The position numbers and the translations under genes are program-made. The notes beneath the pieces were generated by a model. It made no database searches, was not told the origin of the DNA, and saw only the letters and a program-made list of their open reading frames with translations. A stretch of DNA of 6,016 nucleotides from Dehalococcoidia bacterium (GTDB lineage: Bacteria; Chloroflexota; Dehalococcoidia; Dehalococcoidales; RBG-16-60-22): positions 1 through 6,016 of the forward strand of contig JABMRL010000202.1 in NCBI GenBank assembly GCA_013202615.1, written 5' to 3'. Position 1 is the first letter of the stretch, and the number at the start of each line of letters is the position of its first letter. Of the stretch, positions 6,014 through 6,016 are shown one piece after another.

Positions 6014-6016
6014 CGC

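Overview
This 6,016-base window looks like a piece of a bacterial chromosome of moderate GC content. It carries a TRAP-type organic-acid uptake operon, its probable regulator and two NAD-linked sugar or hydroxy-acid enzymes. Three features suggest the phylum Chloroflexota, perhaps Dehalococcoidia: the TRAP binding protein is a lipoprotein with a long alanine-proline linker behind its lipobox cysteine, the window ends with a 46-residue DUF5679-type zinc ribbon, and start sites carry AGGAGG-like ribosome binding sites with GTG in use. This placement is recalled from family experience, not computed.

Layout: everything from 5634 down to 1 is on the minus strand. In transcription order it runs: a 3-hydroxyisobutyrate-dehydrogenase-family enzyme (5634-4750); an IclR-family regulator (4571-3741); the TRAP receptor DctP (3591-2476); the small membrane subunit DctQ (2320-1790); the large membrane subunit DctM (1790-477); and an extended short-chain dehydrogenase/epimerase cut by the window edge (433-1). 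The last gene is not a complete ORF inside the window and is easily missed. Divergently, on the plus strand, a small zinc-ribbon gene occupies 5873-6013.

Regulation is unusually legible. Near-consensus sigma-70 promoters precede the dehydrogenase (TTGACA-16-TATAAT), the iclR gene (TTGACA-17-TATATT) and the small zinc-ribbon gene (TTGACA-17-TATCAT). dctP has no clear sigma-70 promoter. Instead it has two exact 19-base repeats, 20 bases apart, 46-84 bases upstream of its start codon, a good candidate activator site. A second direct repeat, also with a 20-base period, lies over the predicted transcription start of iclR and may be its autoregulatory operator. A perfect 14-bp hairpin separates dctP from dctQ and may set the usual excess of receptor over membrane subunits.

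Proposed working: DctP binds an organic acid outside the membrane, DctQM imports it with a sodium gradient, the two NAD-linked oxidoreductases act on it or its products, and the IclR protein senses the substrate or an intermediate. The substrate cannot be read from the sequence. I found no mobile element, CRISPR array, tRNA or rRNA, and no clearly new system. The most useful observations are the two repeat-based regulatory sites, the intercistronic hairpin and a nine-G tract inside dctQ.
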